This document shows, piece by piece, positions 1-10,099 of a DNA stretch of 64,000 nucleotides. Origin of the DNA: Neostapfia colusana (lineage: Eukaryota > Streptophyta > Magnoliopsida > Poales > Poaceae). The notes below the pieces were generated by a model. The model was not told the origin of the DNA. It did no database searches and saw nothing but the letters and a program-made list of their open reading frames with translations. Where the stretch lies: NCBI GenBank assembly GCA_030760725.1, contig JASWHV010000005.1:95362622-95426621 (forward strand), given 5' to 3'. Position 1 is the stretch's first letter; every line of letters begins with the position of its first letter. Made by a program: the position numbers and the translations under genes.

Positions 1-3000
1 ATTTTTGTTATAGACTAGCTAAACACGATAAGAAACAAAGAATACTTGCTAGATCACATAACAACCAAGCACAATCTGCTAGACCGAATGTTCGGAGCTT
101 GCAACCTGCTGTAATGAGTCAAAAACTTGCTCTCAGACCTACTGTTTTTTGTGCTACATATAACACATCTTCTAAGTCAGTAGTTGGGAACAAAAATTTT
201 CGATGTTTCGCTCATAAACCTGCTGTACCTTCTCAGCTTTCGCGTGTTATTCCTGCTGGACGTCGTGTGACTCAGTACTGGATTCCTAAAAGTCTTTTAT
301 CTAACCCCAGTATTGAGTCATCGACGTATTGTGCTGCTGTGTAGGTTTCACGTTTGAGGAAGGAGAACATTTGGATTGTGGGTTCAGGTTGCTCACGCCA
401 CATGACCGGTAACAAAGAATGGTTCTCCTCTCTCTCTTTTGTGTCACGTGTAGAAAATGTTACTTTCGCCGATAACTCTTCTACTCCCATAATTGCTAAA
501 GGTTCGGTTAGAGTAAACAATCTCTACACTTTGAAAGATGTGGCACTTATTAAAAATGTGAAATACAACTTGCTTTCGGTTTCACAATTGCTAGATGAAA
601 ATCTAGAGGTTAGCTTTGCTAAAAATTGCTGCAAGGTTGTAGATTCAAAAGGTGAGCTTTTGTTTAACATGTCTAGGTTTGGAAGAGTTTTTAAAGCTGA
701 TTTTGATTTGTCAACTTCTAAGCATCGGTGTCTAGTTGCTAATGATACAAAGGATCTATATTTTTGGCATCGTAGACTTGGTCACATAGGCTTTGATCAT
801 CTCACTCGTGTTAGTGCTCTCGATCCCATACGTGGGCTGCCGAAGCTTAAAAAGGACAATGATATTGTGTGCTCTTCTTGTAGACATGCTAAGTTTGTTG
901 CAGGTTCACATGCTCCTCTGACAATGACCATGACAGCTGAACCGGGACAACTTTTACATCTTGACACAGTAGGTCCGGCACATGTTCAATCATTTGGAGG
1001 TAAATGGTATGTGCTTGTGATTGTTCATGATTATTCCAGATATTCTTGGGTTTATTTTATGGCATCTAAGAATGAAGCTTTTAGTCATTTTAGAACTTCA
1101 TTTCTTAGATTATCTATTGATCACCCAGGATCATTAAAAGCAATTAGAAGTGATAACGGAACTGAATTTTAAAACCAATCCTTTGATCACTTTTGTGCTG
1201 AAAATGGAATAGATCATCAATACTCTTCACCCTATGTACCACAACAAAATGGTGTCGTAGAAAGAAAGAACAGGACCTTAGTTGAGATGGCTAGGACTAT
1301 GCTTGATGAATATCAAACTCCTAGGAAATTTTGGGCTGATGCAATTGCAACCGCTTGTTATGTCTCAAATCATGTTTTCTTGCGTGCTAAGCTTGGAAAA
1401 ACCCCATATGAGCTACGGTTTGGACATAGGCCTAGTGTTACACACTTTAGGGTTTTTGGTTGCAAATGCTTTGTTAAGAAACATGGTAATCTTGATAAAT
1501 ATGAAGCTAGATCTGTTGATGGCATGTTTCTTGGTTATCCATCTCATACTAGAGGCTACCGTGTGCTTTTACTTGACACTAACAAAATTGTGGAGACTTG
1601 CGAGGTTTCTTTTGATGAAGCTAGCCCAAGTACTAGCTCCGATATTGCAGGTCCGGATCCATATCCGCAGGGGGAGAGTATTTTTATTGAAGAAGATGAA
1701 GAAGTGGTGCTGCTGCCCGAAAACTCGGAAGTAAATAACGATCAAGCTGCTGATTTTGCACCACAACCAGCACCAACAGTCACTACTGCTGGTTCGGACC
1801 TTCCTCAATCAACAAGCTCTCCTAATCAAAGGTCTGAACATGAAGAAGAAGGTGCCTGTGAAGTGTCTACTCCCCTCCGAGTACTCAAAAGTCATCCTCC
1901 ACAACAAATCATTGGAAGCTTGCATGAACGAGTCACTCGGTCCAGGTTTTGCCATCCAAACTCTCATGCTCATTCTGCTTTTGTTGCTTCTTTTGAACCC
2001 AAGGATATATCACACGCACTCACTAATGAATCTTGGATTAATGCCATGCAAGAAGAGTTAGAAAATTTTGAAAGAAATAATGTTTGGAAACTTGTACCTC
2101 CACCTCAAGGTCACACATTAATTGGAACTAAATGGGTATTTAAAAATAAGCAAAGTGAGGATGGGGTTGTGGTTAGGAATAAAGCTAGGTTGGTTGCTCA
2201 AGGTTTCACTCAAATTGAAGGTCTAGATTTTGATGAAACATTTGCTCCTGTTGCTAGATTAGAAGCTATAAGAATTTTATTAGCATTTGCTGCATCTAAA
2301 GGTTTCAAGTTATATCAAATGGATGTTAAAAGTGCTTTTCTTAATGGCTACATAGAGGAGGAGGTTTATGTTAAGCAGCCACCGGGTTTTGAAAATCCAA
2401 ATTTTCCTAATCATGTTTACAAACTGTCCAAAGCCTTGTACGGTCTAAAACAAGCCCCTAGAGCATGGTATGATAGGTTAAAAACATTCTTACTTGAAAA
2501 TGGGTTTACCATGGGCAAGGTCGATAAAACTCTTTTTGTACTTAAGCATGGCAATGACTCATTATTCGTTCAAGTGTATGTGGATGATATTATCTTTGGT
2601 AGTGCTTCTCATGATCTCGTGTCCAAGTTTTCAGCTATGATGAGTTCAGAATTTGAGATGAGTATGATGGGAGAACTCACATACTTTTTGGGGCTGCAAA
2701 TCAAGCAAACAAAAGAAGGAACTTTTGTGCATCAAACTAAGTATACAAAGGACCTTCTTAAGCGTTTCAACATGGACAAATGCAAGCCTCTTCGGACACC
2801 AATGGGAACAGCAACAACACTTGAACTTGACGAAGATGGTGACCCGGTCGATAAAAAAGAATACAGAAGTATGATTGGATCACTTTTGTACCTCGCGGCG
2901 TCAAGACCGGACATACAATTCAGCGTATGTCTTTGTGCATGTTTTCAAGCTTCTCCACGTGCTTCACATCGCCAAGCCATCAAAAGGATTCTCAGGTACC

Positions 3001-3247
3001 TACATGGAACTTAAGAATTTGGCATTTTTCTTCCTTCTTCCTCAACCGTTTCTTTGAAAGCTTTTTCGGATGCTGATTTTGGGATTTGTAGGATTGATAT
3101 GAAAAGTACTTCGGGTGCTTGTCATTTTCTTGGTAATTCACTTGTTGCTTGGTCCTCTAGAAAACAAAGTTCAGTTGCACAATCCACGGCCGAATCTGAA
3201 TATGTAGCTGCGGCTAGCGCTTGCTCACAAATTCTTTGGATTGTTCA
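1..3247 (+). pseudogene. copia pol, main part (gag end, protease, integrase, RT, start of RNase H), broken
   Basis: One frame carries, in order: a gag/protease linker, the protease site at about 372-410 (WIVGSGCSRHMTG), the gag-pre-integrase HHCC region (about 765-895), an integrase with core D (LDTVGP), D (RSDNGTEF) and E (GVVERKNRT), a reverse transcriptase with YVDD near 2577, and RNase H from about 3050. In-frame stops lie at 342-344, 1170-1172 and 3012-3014. The protease aspartate expected in the family motif DSGCS is Gly here, so the protease should be dead even without the stops. RNase H is cut at 3247 by the G1 insertion. The gene is a dead copy of a polyprotein that would process, reverse-transcribe and integrate the element RNA. 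Confidence 0.93.
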
Positions 3248-3962
3248 TGTAAAAGTCCCAAAACTTGTGAATAGAAAACTTGAGCTATGAATAAAGTTGA
3301 GTTTATATGCAAGAAATGGGACTTACAAAAACTTTTGTTTACTCATGAAAGTGTTGGCATGAGCGATAAAAACTTTGAATTCAGTTTGAATTAAGAGGGT
3401 CACTTCCAAAAGAGGAGGGGCCATCTCCAAAGAGGAAAATGCAAACTGAAGTTTAAAAAGTTGTATTTGCAATGACCAACTCATAGATCAGAGGGCATAT
3501 TCAAACTCCCCAGGTTCCAATTGTAGAGGGGGCAAATTTGGAACAAATTTGGAGGTGCTTTGATATGTGTATCAAAGCTACTTGTGAATTGTCATTGAAA
3601 TTTGAATTCGAATCTGAAACTGAAGAAAAAATTTCCAAATTTCCAATTGGCCTTTGAATTTGAGCTCTTCATAGCTGAATTTGCCATGTGCCAAGATTTG
3701 GAGGTATTTGTGAAAGTTTTGGGGATAAGAAAGGGGGTGGGCCCCACATGTCATAGTGACATTCAAACTTACCCTCGAAGCAATCTTGCTGTTTCCCTCG
3801 AGCGGCCGAGACCTTCCTCCGAACGACACCGGGGCGCCACCGAGGCCACCGCCTCACCCTATTTCGCGTGCTGGCGACCAGTTTACCGCCTCCCTCCCTA
3901 CCTCGGCGTGATCTTTTCCTCTGAACCGAGCCAACGGTGTTTCTTTTCCCCTCCTCGCGCCC

Positions 3963-3968
3963 TATAAA
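3963..3968 (+). promoter_or_regulatory. TATA box of G1 LTR1
   Basis: TATAAA lies in a GC-rich context about 715 bp into LTR1. The same position in LTR2 (14162-14167) reads GATAAA, so LTR2 has lost the box. If used, about 3.4 kb of LTR would lie downstream of the start site. Confidence 0.6.
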
Positions 3969-6768
3969 CCCTGAGCCCGCCGCCGCTTCGGGTCTGACCG
4001 GAGGTGCATGCCAAACCAGCGCGCAGCAACTTCTGAGCTGCAAAACGGCAAGGCCTGATCGTCCTCCACTCCCTCAGCTCAAGAGCAGTCCGGTTCCGGC
4101 CTCCCTTCCCTAGCAAAGCTCGTTCCCGTGGCAACCGAACTGCACAGCAGATCGTCGCTCCCGTGGACAGCGGAGTCTAGCGCCTTTCACGGCCAAGCAA
4201 GGACATCCCCGGACACGCCAGCAAGCCCTGCTACTTCCACCCAAACCACAAGGCAAGCCGTGAACCACCGAGCAAGAATTCAGAAAAACTTCACCGGCGG
4301 CCACCGGGCGACGTTCTGGTATGAATTCTCCAAATTCTCACTCCTTTCTCATCTTTAGGTCACTAAACTGTGCTCAAAGGACCTAGACTCGAAGACGACC
4401 CGATCTCCTCCCCAATCCTGGCTTGAAACCCCATATTAGCAGATCATTTTGAAGTTTCCGGGCGGCGATCATGGCCGGGACCCTCGGGCGTACGGTGAAC
4501 CCCCACTTGCCGCCATTCCCTAGCCAGTTCGAGGCCATGCCGAGGTTGCCTGACCTTCACTGGTTCTGTAGAGCAAATTTCCCGAGCTTTTGGCGGGCTA
4601 GTGTGCTCGGGCCACGGTGCCGAAGCCTCACCGAGGTGTGCGCACGTCGCCGACCGGTTTCCGGTCGCCGGCAGCCCGAATGCACCGCACCGTTGAATTC
4701 CTTGTGGCTGAAAACCCCCAGGTGGCGAGTAGCAGGCCGGGAGACGGTCGGGAAGCCGACTCCGGCGAGCTCCGACGAGTCTCCGGCGAGGGGGCGGCGC
4801 GGGAAAAGGAGGACGGGCCGAGGTTGAAGACGACCGGCCGGTCCCTCCTGTCAGCGGCGATATTTTAAATCTTCGATCCGCTGCGGCCCCGGATCCGGTG
4901 TGGTGGTGCGGGAAAAGGTCTGTGGCCCCGTGTGGCTCGTGTTCCAGCGGTCGACACGTGGCCCTGTGGCCCACAGGCAGAGTTTGAACTTTTCCCGAAT
5001 AAATTTGAATTCCAGATTTGGTTCAAACTTTGGATCTGCATAACTTTTGCTAGAGAGCTACAAAATTAGTGATTCAAATTGGGTTGGATTCAGGATGAAA
5101 ATCTCTATCCAAATATACAACCCAATTTTCATGAAAACCAAAAGAAAATGCTGGAAAATTCATTAAAGCTTTTCAGAAAAAGAATTTTAGAGGGAGTTTG
5201 GTCCATCCAAAATTCCCCAAATTTTGCCAGAATATTCTTTAGGATAGTAGGAGACTCCTGTAAAAGTTTCAGCTCATTTGGAGTTGATTTAATTAGGGTA
5301 ATTCTGATTCCAAGTTTCTGTATTCAAATGAATACAGAAACATTTTCAGGAAATTTCCAAAACTTGGAAATTCAATTCTAGTCATTCCTTAGCTCCAAAA
5401 ATCCTAGGAATATTCATGCATACTCCCTGAGCTATGTATGAATTTATATTTCACTTAGATTTGCATGAAAGTGCAAGTTTAATCAGAATTAATTCCTTTA
5501 TGCTTAAATGCTTAGGGAATTGTTCTGGGTGATCCACTTAGTGAAATGTTCTGAATTTTGGTCCAGAGAACTTTCTTGTGACAAGGAACTCCCAAGAAAA
5601 TTCCCAGCTCCATTGGAGCCCTGGATCATTAGTGTTCTGTTCAACCATTAGTTGATCTCCCCACCCAAGTGATGAACCTCACTTCTCACTTGAGGATAAT
5701 GCTTAGACACACATCCAAACCACCACCCCAGTGTCATTTTAAATTCTTAAACAAAGTTCCAGTTTCAAACTTGTCTGTAGCATTTGTTAGCAAAAAGTTT
5801 TACAATTAAAGATATGCATGTTCCTAATGTGTAGTGTTTAAACGTGGAAGAGTGAAGGAGAAGGTGAACTTGGATCAAGGAACAAGAAGGGTAGAAGTTG
5901 AACTTCAAGGCATCAGCAACTAACCCCATATCATCTGACTTTAGTCACCTGCAAAACCAAGGCAAGCCCCGGTTTGCACTTAAGTTGTTTTTAAAATTTT
6001 TCCTTTGTTCACTACTATTGGTCGAGGTTTGTATGTGCATTAGGTCCAGGATGTTTGATACTCCACTTGCATAACCAAACATGAACCCTGAGGTCAAGGG
6101 TAGAAGTGTGTCATCGCTGTAGAATAAGGCCGTGCTAAATAGGCTAGGACAGCCGGTAGAAGACGAGTAGTTGGAATCTACTCGCGAGCCTTGTTCCAGG
6201 ACCACATAAGTGGGGTTGGAAAAGGTAGCAAACTAAAGTTTACGTTTCTAAAGATGAGACCGGGCAGAGGGGTTAGACAGCGACAAGACGAGGTCTTGGT
6301 CGAGTAGCTCTGCCCGTGTCGGTCAAGGACCGAAGCGTATGTGGCCCTGGGAGCAAGTATTGAGTTGTGTACCGGATGCTTACTGATATATGGGAACCAG
6401 GAAACCGATGTACCGGGTACACTGGATTGTAGAGGCATACCACATCGTCTCGTTAGACCTATGAGCCCGAGACGGCACGACCGGTTCTACAGTTTAGTGG
6501 CCTGAGAAAGGTTGCCACATACGACGTAATGAAGGACGCCAGAGTTGGGTCTTCAGAGGCGGGCGTATGTGTCGAGTTATCCGGGTAGTGTTTGATTCGA
6601 ATCACCGTCCCTCGTGGTTATGAGTACCGCTTGCTCACTGCGCTGTGACGTAGTAATCAAGTTGTGTGGGAATAGTTTGCCAAAGTTTTAAATGCTGTTC
6701 TGCTAATTATAAATTGCATGAAAACCATGGTTGAAGTAGGTATAGAGCAAACTAAAGTTATTTTTCAC

Positions 6769-6840
6769 CTTGGGACAAGTAACATTGGAATGAAGCGTTT
6801 CTTGTTTGATTGTAGAGTTCCAATGTTGCTGGGCGCAAGG
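6769..6840 (+). other. structured LTR element: hairpins around a conserved loop (G1 LTR1)
   Basis: The main stem is AACATTGGAA (6781-6790) paired with TTCCAATGTT (6818-6827). The 27-nt loop contains GCGTTTCTTGTTTGATTG. It is flanked on the left by a small CTTG/CAAG hairpin (6769-6779) and on the right by TTGC/GCAA (6826-6838). The same structure is at 16980-17026 (LTR2), 32889-32935 (LTR3), and on the minus strand at 47823-47869 and 55094-55140 (G5). The solo LTR has the same loop core with different but still pairing stems, which argues for structure. Confidence 0.75.
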
Positions 6841-7287
6841 TCACTACTATTATGGTTAAAATCTGAAAGTTAAGGATGAACTCGTAGGCGAGTCTTTTCG
6901 CAAAGGACAGGCTTAGGTCCTAGGTTACTTTCATATAGAGTTCCATGCTTTAGGAGAGACGGTTAAGTCTTGCTGAGCCTTTGTGCTCACTCTTGCTATA
7001 TAAGTGGTTTTGCAGGTAAACATCGACGCTATACAGAAGGTTGTCCGGTGAGACTCGGAAACTTCCGAGTCAGGTCACCCTTGGAGAACCTAGCCGCTGC
7101 CATGTCTTCGTGTTGCTAGCGAGAGGAGTCCGCGGGCTGGATCTCTTCTCGAGTGCTTCTTAGATATTCATCGTGAGCTGTTTATAGACTTCCGCTGTAG
7201 CTATTTTATGTAAATTATTTACAAAGAACAGTTGTAAGCTTCCGCTTTGGTTTATGTAATACTGTGTTCCTTACATGTGTGCTGTTG

Positions 7288-7308
7288 GGTGCCGCATAAC
7301 ACGGCACC
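7288..7308 (+). other. hairpin near the 3' end of G1 LTR1
   Basis: GGTGCCG (7288-7294) pairs with CGGCACC (7302-7308) around loop CATAACA, 60 bp from the LTR end. The solo LTR has GTGCTG pairing with CAGCAC at the matching place (45291-45309), a compensatory C-G to T-A change. G5 keeps it with one mismatch. Confidence 0.6.
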
Positions 7309-7368
7309 AACCAATGCAATTCCTCGGGCAAGGCGGCACGGCCCTGTGATCGGGGCCGGGCCCTCTCA

Positions 7369-8914
7369 GCGTGGTATCAGAGCCGCATTGGTAATAGCAC
7401 ACGGAGTAAGGATCGTATTATGACAAAAACTTAGGATACGGTGAGGAAACGATATTAGGCCCACATAAGGACTATAGTAGTATAGTTACTTAAAGTGGCA
7501 CACTAACATATGTGTTATAATTCTGAATTTTGATTATGTAACGACGCACCTACCTTCGGGTAAGAATGGTAAGGAACGCCACCGAAAGCAGTTCAATTTC
7601 GGTTAGCTCCCCTGACGAGGAAAGTGGTTCAGGGATAGATCTCACAGCTTTGTGTGAGACGTCAATATGAACTCTTGGACTCTCCATGTTCCTGAGTTCA
7701 TATGAAACGCTGATCCCTAGCGTGCATTAGGCAAGTAAGTGGAGACCCCATCATGTGGTCAGTAACGCGATAGTGTGTTCGTCTGGAAGTAGCCCAGGAG
7801 GACATACGCAGCGCTTGCCATCGGCGTGCCCTGCAGGGCAGTAGGTGGTATCCGTTGGGTTGATAACATTCCCAACCGTGACGACCCGTTCATGACATAC
7901 TCGGGTTCCCCGTCGTGTGGTGTTGAAACACGATCACGTGCCTTAAGACGTGGCTTAACTCAAGGACGGCCGTATGGCAATGATACGGGCGTTTGTATTT
8001 ACTTTCAATTATGGAACTGCCTGAAATGAAACAACCTTTGAGTGCACCACTATTGAGTGTTCTTCTGCAGGTACTAACCACGTACGTATCCCGTGTAGTA
8101 TACGCGTGCGAGAGACCGTCTTAGTGCCACTGATAATACGTATATGCCGGTATGATCTGGCGTAGGATTTTCTTTGGTGAGGCTACGTAGTACCGACATG
8201 ATTCTTACGGTGCATCGACACCGTACTAAACATATAATCCTCTCCCCTGTGAAGAAATGATTCATGGAATAACTTGCAATTAAAAATGGAAGTTTGAAAC
8301 AAATATTAGTTACTGAACTCTTATTTTGAGCTAAGATTCAAATGAGAGTATAACAAGGTGTCAAAGTTTTCAAAAACAGAGTGCTCTGTTTCTGGCAGAA
8401 ATTCTTGCTGGACTTTAACAGAGCATAACTCTGAGTAGTTTTAACCAATTAAGGTGTATGATACAGTTCTGGAAATATTTTCAAGTGCTCTACAACTTTC
8501 TTGTAGGCCTCCAGAGCAGAATCACACATTAAGTTGGAGAAAAGTCCAGCTGAAGGCAAACTGTTCAGAACCAGGACAGTAGCAAAAACCTCTCTGGACC
8601 TTTCTGTTTTTAAGCCATAACTTCCTCTAGAAAAATCCTTAAGGAGCACATCAGTACTTGTTGGAAAGCTACTGAAGTTTACTAAAACTTTGGTATTGAA
8701 CTCAAGTCAAGAATCTGGTTATAACTTGAGTAAAATTTCGAGTTTGTGTGAGCTGGTCAGGGTAGTTCCGCTGATTAGCTTAGCGTACATAAGATTTGTT
8801 TAAACATGAATGTAGTTATGCTTTCTTAAAGTTCATGACATGTTCATGTTTTACTTATCTTTACTTACTACTGAGAAAGAATTTTGATTGACTCAAAATT
8901 TTGTTTCGTGCAGT
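7369..8914 (+). other. G1 untranslated leader
   Basis: 1546 bp between LTR1 and gag. Only short frames are present (for example 7826-8029) with no recognisable product. Donor-like sites (ATTG|GTAATAG near 7390; AATG|GTAAGGA near 7570) and an acceptor-like TTTCGTGCAG just before the gag ATG suggest that the leader could be spliced. Parts of it are shared, in reverse, with the G5 leader (52986-54552). Confidence 0.7.
7372..7384 (+). other. primer binding site of G1
   Basis: TGGTATCAGAGCC begins three bases after the LTR end. It is complementary to the 3' end of initiator tRNA-Met, the usual primer for plant LTR retrotransposons. Confidence 0.92.
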
Positions 8915-10099
8915 ATGGTACGTACACATTCTCAAATGGAGCTTGGAGGTTCAAGTCGAGGTGGGAATGACTCGACTTCATCACAAGAGCCATCGCCAAC
9001 CGGATTGGCTGAAATTATGGCGAAGATGAATGAAACTCTCCAAACTCTAGTTCAGCAAGGCATAGATCGAGAAGCTCAACGTCACATGCCAACCCAGAGC
9101 ACGTATCTGGATTTCTTGGCGACAAAACCGCCAGTATTCTCCGAGGCGGCTGACCATTGTGAAGCAAATCACTGGTTACGTGTCATTGAGTCCAAGCTTG
9201 GGTTGCTCCGGTGTGACGAATTCTCAAAGACTCTATATGCCGCTCAACAGCTTCACGGCTTTGCTGGAGCATGGTGGGCAGAGTACCTTGCTGTTCAACC
9301 AGCGGGACATCGTGTCACATGGGCAGAGTTCCAGGCTGTATTTCGTGCTCGTTTCATCCCTGCGGGCATAATGCAAACCAGTCTGGATGAGTTCTGGAGT
9401 CTGAAGCAAGGGGACAGGAGTGTTATTGAGTATGCGAAGGAATTCAATCGCTTAGCTCAATATGTCCCTGACTATGTGAAGTCACCAGCCATGAAGGGTT
9501 ATCATTTTTATCGAGGGCTGACCGCTAGGCTGCGAAGTGAATTGGCTCAAGTTAGCCAAGAGAGTTTTGATGAGTTTGTGAGCTGTGCTATTGCTCAAGA
9601 ATATTATTCCAACCTCTACCTCAAAGAAAAGAGGGAGAGGGACTCATCACAAGGTGAAGACAATCGTCTACCTCAGAAGTATCGGTTGGTAATCCGTTCA
9701 CCTTCTGGTCGAGAGATTCCACAAGAGGTGCAATCATTCTGGGAGTGTGACGACTCTTCTACTCCACAGAGGTCTTATTCACCTCCACCGCAGCAGCAAC
9801 TTATTTCTTATGCACCCCAGTATCAACAAGGTGCACTAGAATATTATTACCCTCAAGAGGCTGAAGATGAACAAGGTGATTTCTCAGTTGAACCAAGTGC
9901 TGTCCCACTTTATGTTGACAATGAGCTCAACGTCAATGAAGCGACTGAACCGAGCAGTAACATTGTGTCTGCGGGTCCAGTCCCAAAAAGTGATCTTGGG
10001 CAGCCTAGGAAAGCTATGTCAAAAGTGGGAACAGTCAATTATGTGTCAGTCGATGATCTGCCAAAGGGAGGACCTGTTCTTGCCGGCAGGTTCACCTGA
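8915..10099 (+). CDS. gag: G1 gag (capsid protein) without zinc knuckle
   Basis: The first ATG is 8915 (MVRTHSQMELGG); the frame could be extended upstream only with a non-ATG codon. The product is 394 residues. Residues about 75-240 form the Retrotrans_gag domain, with EANHWLRVIESKLG, GAWWAEYLA, ARFIPAG and EYAKEFNRL. The C-terminal third is rich in Gln, Pro, Tyr and acidic residues. No CX2CX4HX4C zinc knuckle is present, although such motifs are usual in plant gypsy gag and are seen in G2. The frame ends at a TGA (10097-10099) that is in frame with the protease, so it is either a nonsense mutation in one gag-pol polyprotein or a readthrough site. The protein would assemble virus-like particles and package the RNA. 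Confidence 0.88.
   Translation: MVRTHSQMELGGSSRGGNDSTSSQEPSPTGLAEIMAKMNETLQTLVQQGIDREAQRHMPTQSTYLDFLATKPPVFSEAADHCEANHWLRVIESKLGLLRCDEFSKTLYAAQQLHGFAGAWWAEYLAVQPAGHRVTWAEFQAVFRARFIPAGIMQTSLDEFWSLKQGDRSVIEYAKEFNRLAQYVPDYVKSPAMKGYHFYRGLTARLRSELAQVSQESFDEFVSCAIAQEYYSNLYLKEKRERDSSQGEDNRLPQKYRLVIRSPSGREIPQEVQSFWECDDSSTPQRSYSPPPQQQLISYAPQYQQGALEYYYPQEAEDEQGDFSVEPSAVPLYVDNELNVNEATEPSSNIVSAGPVPKSDLGQPRKAMSKVGTVNYVSVDDLPKGGPVLAGRFT

Larger units (their letters stand above)
3248..7368 (+). repeat. G1 LTR1 (5' LTR)
   Basis: Starts TGTAAAAGTCCC, ends GGGCCCTCTCA, 4121 bp. It is immediately followed by the primer binding site. It differs from LTR2 by about a dozen substitutions in the first 0.8 kb counted by eye, fewer later. 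It contains a GC-rich segment around the TATA box, an AT-rich middle, and a structured segment near 6769-6840. Open frames inside (for example minus-strand frames near 4444-4974) repeat in every copy and match no protein family I know. Confidence 0.95.

Noticed and set aside
4444..4974. Long minus-strand frame of 176 codons repeated at 14643-15173 and, shortened, at 17897-18370
   Set aside because: It recurs because it lies in the GC-rich U3 of the G1 LTRs. Low-complexity Pro/Arg composition and no family match; a fortuitous frame.
7372..7384. tRNA gene or fragment
   Set aside because: Only the 3'-end complement of initiator tRNA-Met is present, as expected for a primer binding site.
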